A stretch of 5,932 nucleotides of DNA from an uncultured Verrucomicrobiota bacterium (GTDB lineage: Bacteria > Verrucomicrobiota > Kiritimatiellia > RFP12 > UBA1067), in assembly GCA_946543025.1 (NCBI GenBank), contig CAMNLN010000224.1:1-5932 (forward strand), in the 5' to 3' direction. Positions within the stretch are counted from its first letter, which is position 1. The number at the start of each line of letters is the position of its first letter. Positions 5,700-5,932 of the stretch are shown here, one piece after another. The notes beneath the pieces were generated by a model, which did no database searches, was not told where the DNA came from, and saw only the letters and a program-made list of their open reading frames with translations. Position numbers and translations under genes: made by a program.

Positions 5700-5729
5700 A
5701 TTGTACCACAACCGAACAGGATACCACAA
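5700..5729 (-). promoter_or_regulatory. Extended -10 promoter candidate ahead of the lipoprotein operon
   Basis: On the minus strand, TACAAT (5705-5700) is preceded by TGG (5708-5706), giving the TGn of an extended -10 element. A weak -35 (TTGTGG, 5729-5724) is 18 nt upstream. The -10 is only 6 nt from ATG 5693, so a normal start site would fall on or next to the A of the ATG and give a leaderless transcript. Based on sigma-70 consensus only. Confidence 0.5.
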
Positions 5730-5738
5730 CCGAACAGG
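5703..5738 (-). repeat. Tandem 18-bp direct repeat in the promoter region
   Basis: CCTGTTCGGTTGTGGTA occurs twice without mismatch (5738-5722 and 5720-5704), separated by a single base, so the unit is 18 bp and only its last base differs (T versus C). The downstream copy supplies the TGG-TA half of the extended -10 and the upstream copy supplies the -35-like TTGTGG. It may be a slippage duplication that made the promoter or a double binding site for a regulator. Confidence 0.85.
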
Positions 5739-5772
5739 GGAGCGCATCGCCGCATTCTGACACATGGGCTTC

Positions 5773-5931
5773 TCAATCTTTCCTTTTTTCAGCCACTCCT
5801 CTTCCCGCAAGCGTCAGCACCGGAATCAGGCCAGCCTCCTCTGAGACAGAAAACATCCTTTCCAACTTCTTGCGTAGCCCGCGCGGATTCAACGTGGCGA
5901 CCTTCAGTCCGTCCGGACCATCCGCCCGAAT
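5773..5931 (-). CDS. C-terminal end of an unrecognised protein (partial)
   Basis: The last 52 codons of a gene that begins outside the window, ending in TGA at 5775-5773. Visible features are DGLKVATLNPRGLRKKLERM, an acidic helix-like FSVSEEAGL, a hydrophobic IPVLTLAGRGV and a basic tail AEKRKD. I chose this frame because the alternation of hydrophobic and charged residues looks protein-like; another frame stays open to 5789 but its composition (Gly/Arg/Cys/Trp-rich) does not. The gene ends 79 nt before the first lipoprotein gene, with no terminator visible between them, so read-through into the operon is possible. There is no signal as to function. Confidence 0.5.
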   Translation of the reverse strand: MRADGPDGLKVATLNPRGLRKKLERMFSVSEEAGLIPVLTLAGRGVAEKRKD

Positions 5932-5932
5932 C

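Noticed and set aside
5694..5772. Terminator between the partial upstream gene and the operon
   Set aside because: No GC-rich hairpin followed by a T run could be found on the minus strand; the same holds for the other gaps.
5694..5810. N-terminal extension of the first lipoprotein from TTG 5810 or ATGs 5765 and 5747
   Set aside because: It would place up to 39 residues ahead of a perfect lipoprotein signal, overlap the previous gene and translate the promoter repeat. The ATG at 5693 fits the signal peptide.
5789..5932. Alternative open frame at the right edge
   Set aside because: It has a Gly/Cys/Trp/Arg-rich composition unlike a real C-terminus; the overlapping frame ending at 5773 looks more protein-like.

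Overview
All credible genes in this window lie on the minus strand and form one compact, GC-rich operon-like array, read from right to left. Six complete genes are flanked by two partial ones. Every complete product carries an N-terminal export signal: four have a lipobox ending in Cys (lipoproteins) and two have ordinary Sec signals. Together they look like a periplasm/outer-membrane gene set of a diderm bacterium. The high GC content and the presence of an LA_2272-type surface repeat protein beside COG3014/LpoB-type lipoproteins would suit a Verrucomicrobiota/Lentisphaerota/Kiritimatiellota-like lineage, but no marker gene fixes the taxonomy and this is a guess.

Layout in transcription order: (1) 5931-5773, the C-terminal tail of an unrecognised gene. 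(2) A 79-base gap with a perfect 17-bp tandem repeat (period 18) and an extended -10 promoter candidate whose predicted start site falls on the next gene's ATG. (3) 5693-4740, a two-domain lipoprotein with an LSGC lipobox. (4) 4736-3336, a large COG3014-like lipoprotein with a GTG start, 3 nt after the previous stop. (5) 3291-2644, an LA_2272-like protein with a strict 14-residue GLQIG-type repeat. (6) 2600-1155, a CsgG/LpoB-superfamily domain joined to a PEGA-like domain and a Pro/Val/Gln/Thr-rich tail. (7) 1133-717, a YcfL-like (DUF1425) lipoprotein. (8) 675-82, an LpoB-like activator of penicillin-binding protein 1B. (9) 69-1, the first 23 codons of a further unrecognised gene.

How they may work together: the ycfL-lpoB pair is the recognisable core and keeps the order seen in E. 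coli (ycfL upstream of lpoB). LpoB in E. coli reaches from the outer membrane through the peptidoglycan to stimulate PBP1B. Here the pair has been joined by a second CsgG/LpoB-fold protein, a COG3014 lipoprotein, a surface-type repeat protein and a fused lipoprotein. Gaps are 3-44 nt, most starts have a GGAG-type ribosome binding site 7-9 nt upstream, and no terminator hairpin is visible, so co-transcription is likely. A joint role in cell-wall synthesis or outer-membrane assembly/export is an inference from domain content and context; none of it is shown by the sequence alone.

No RNA genes, insertion sequences, CRISPR arrays or frameshifted genes were found. The long plus-strand open frames are GC-rich antisense shadows.
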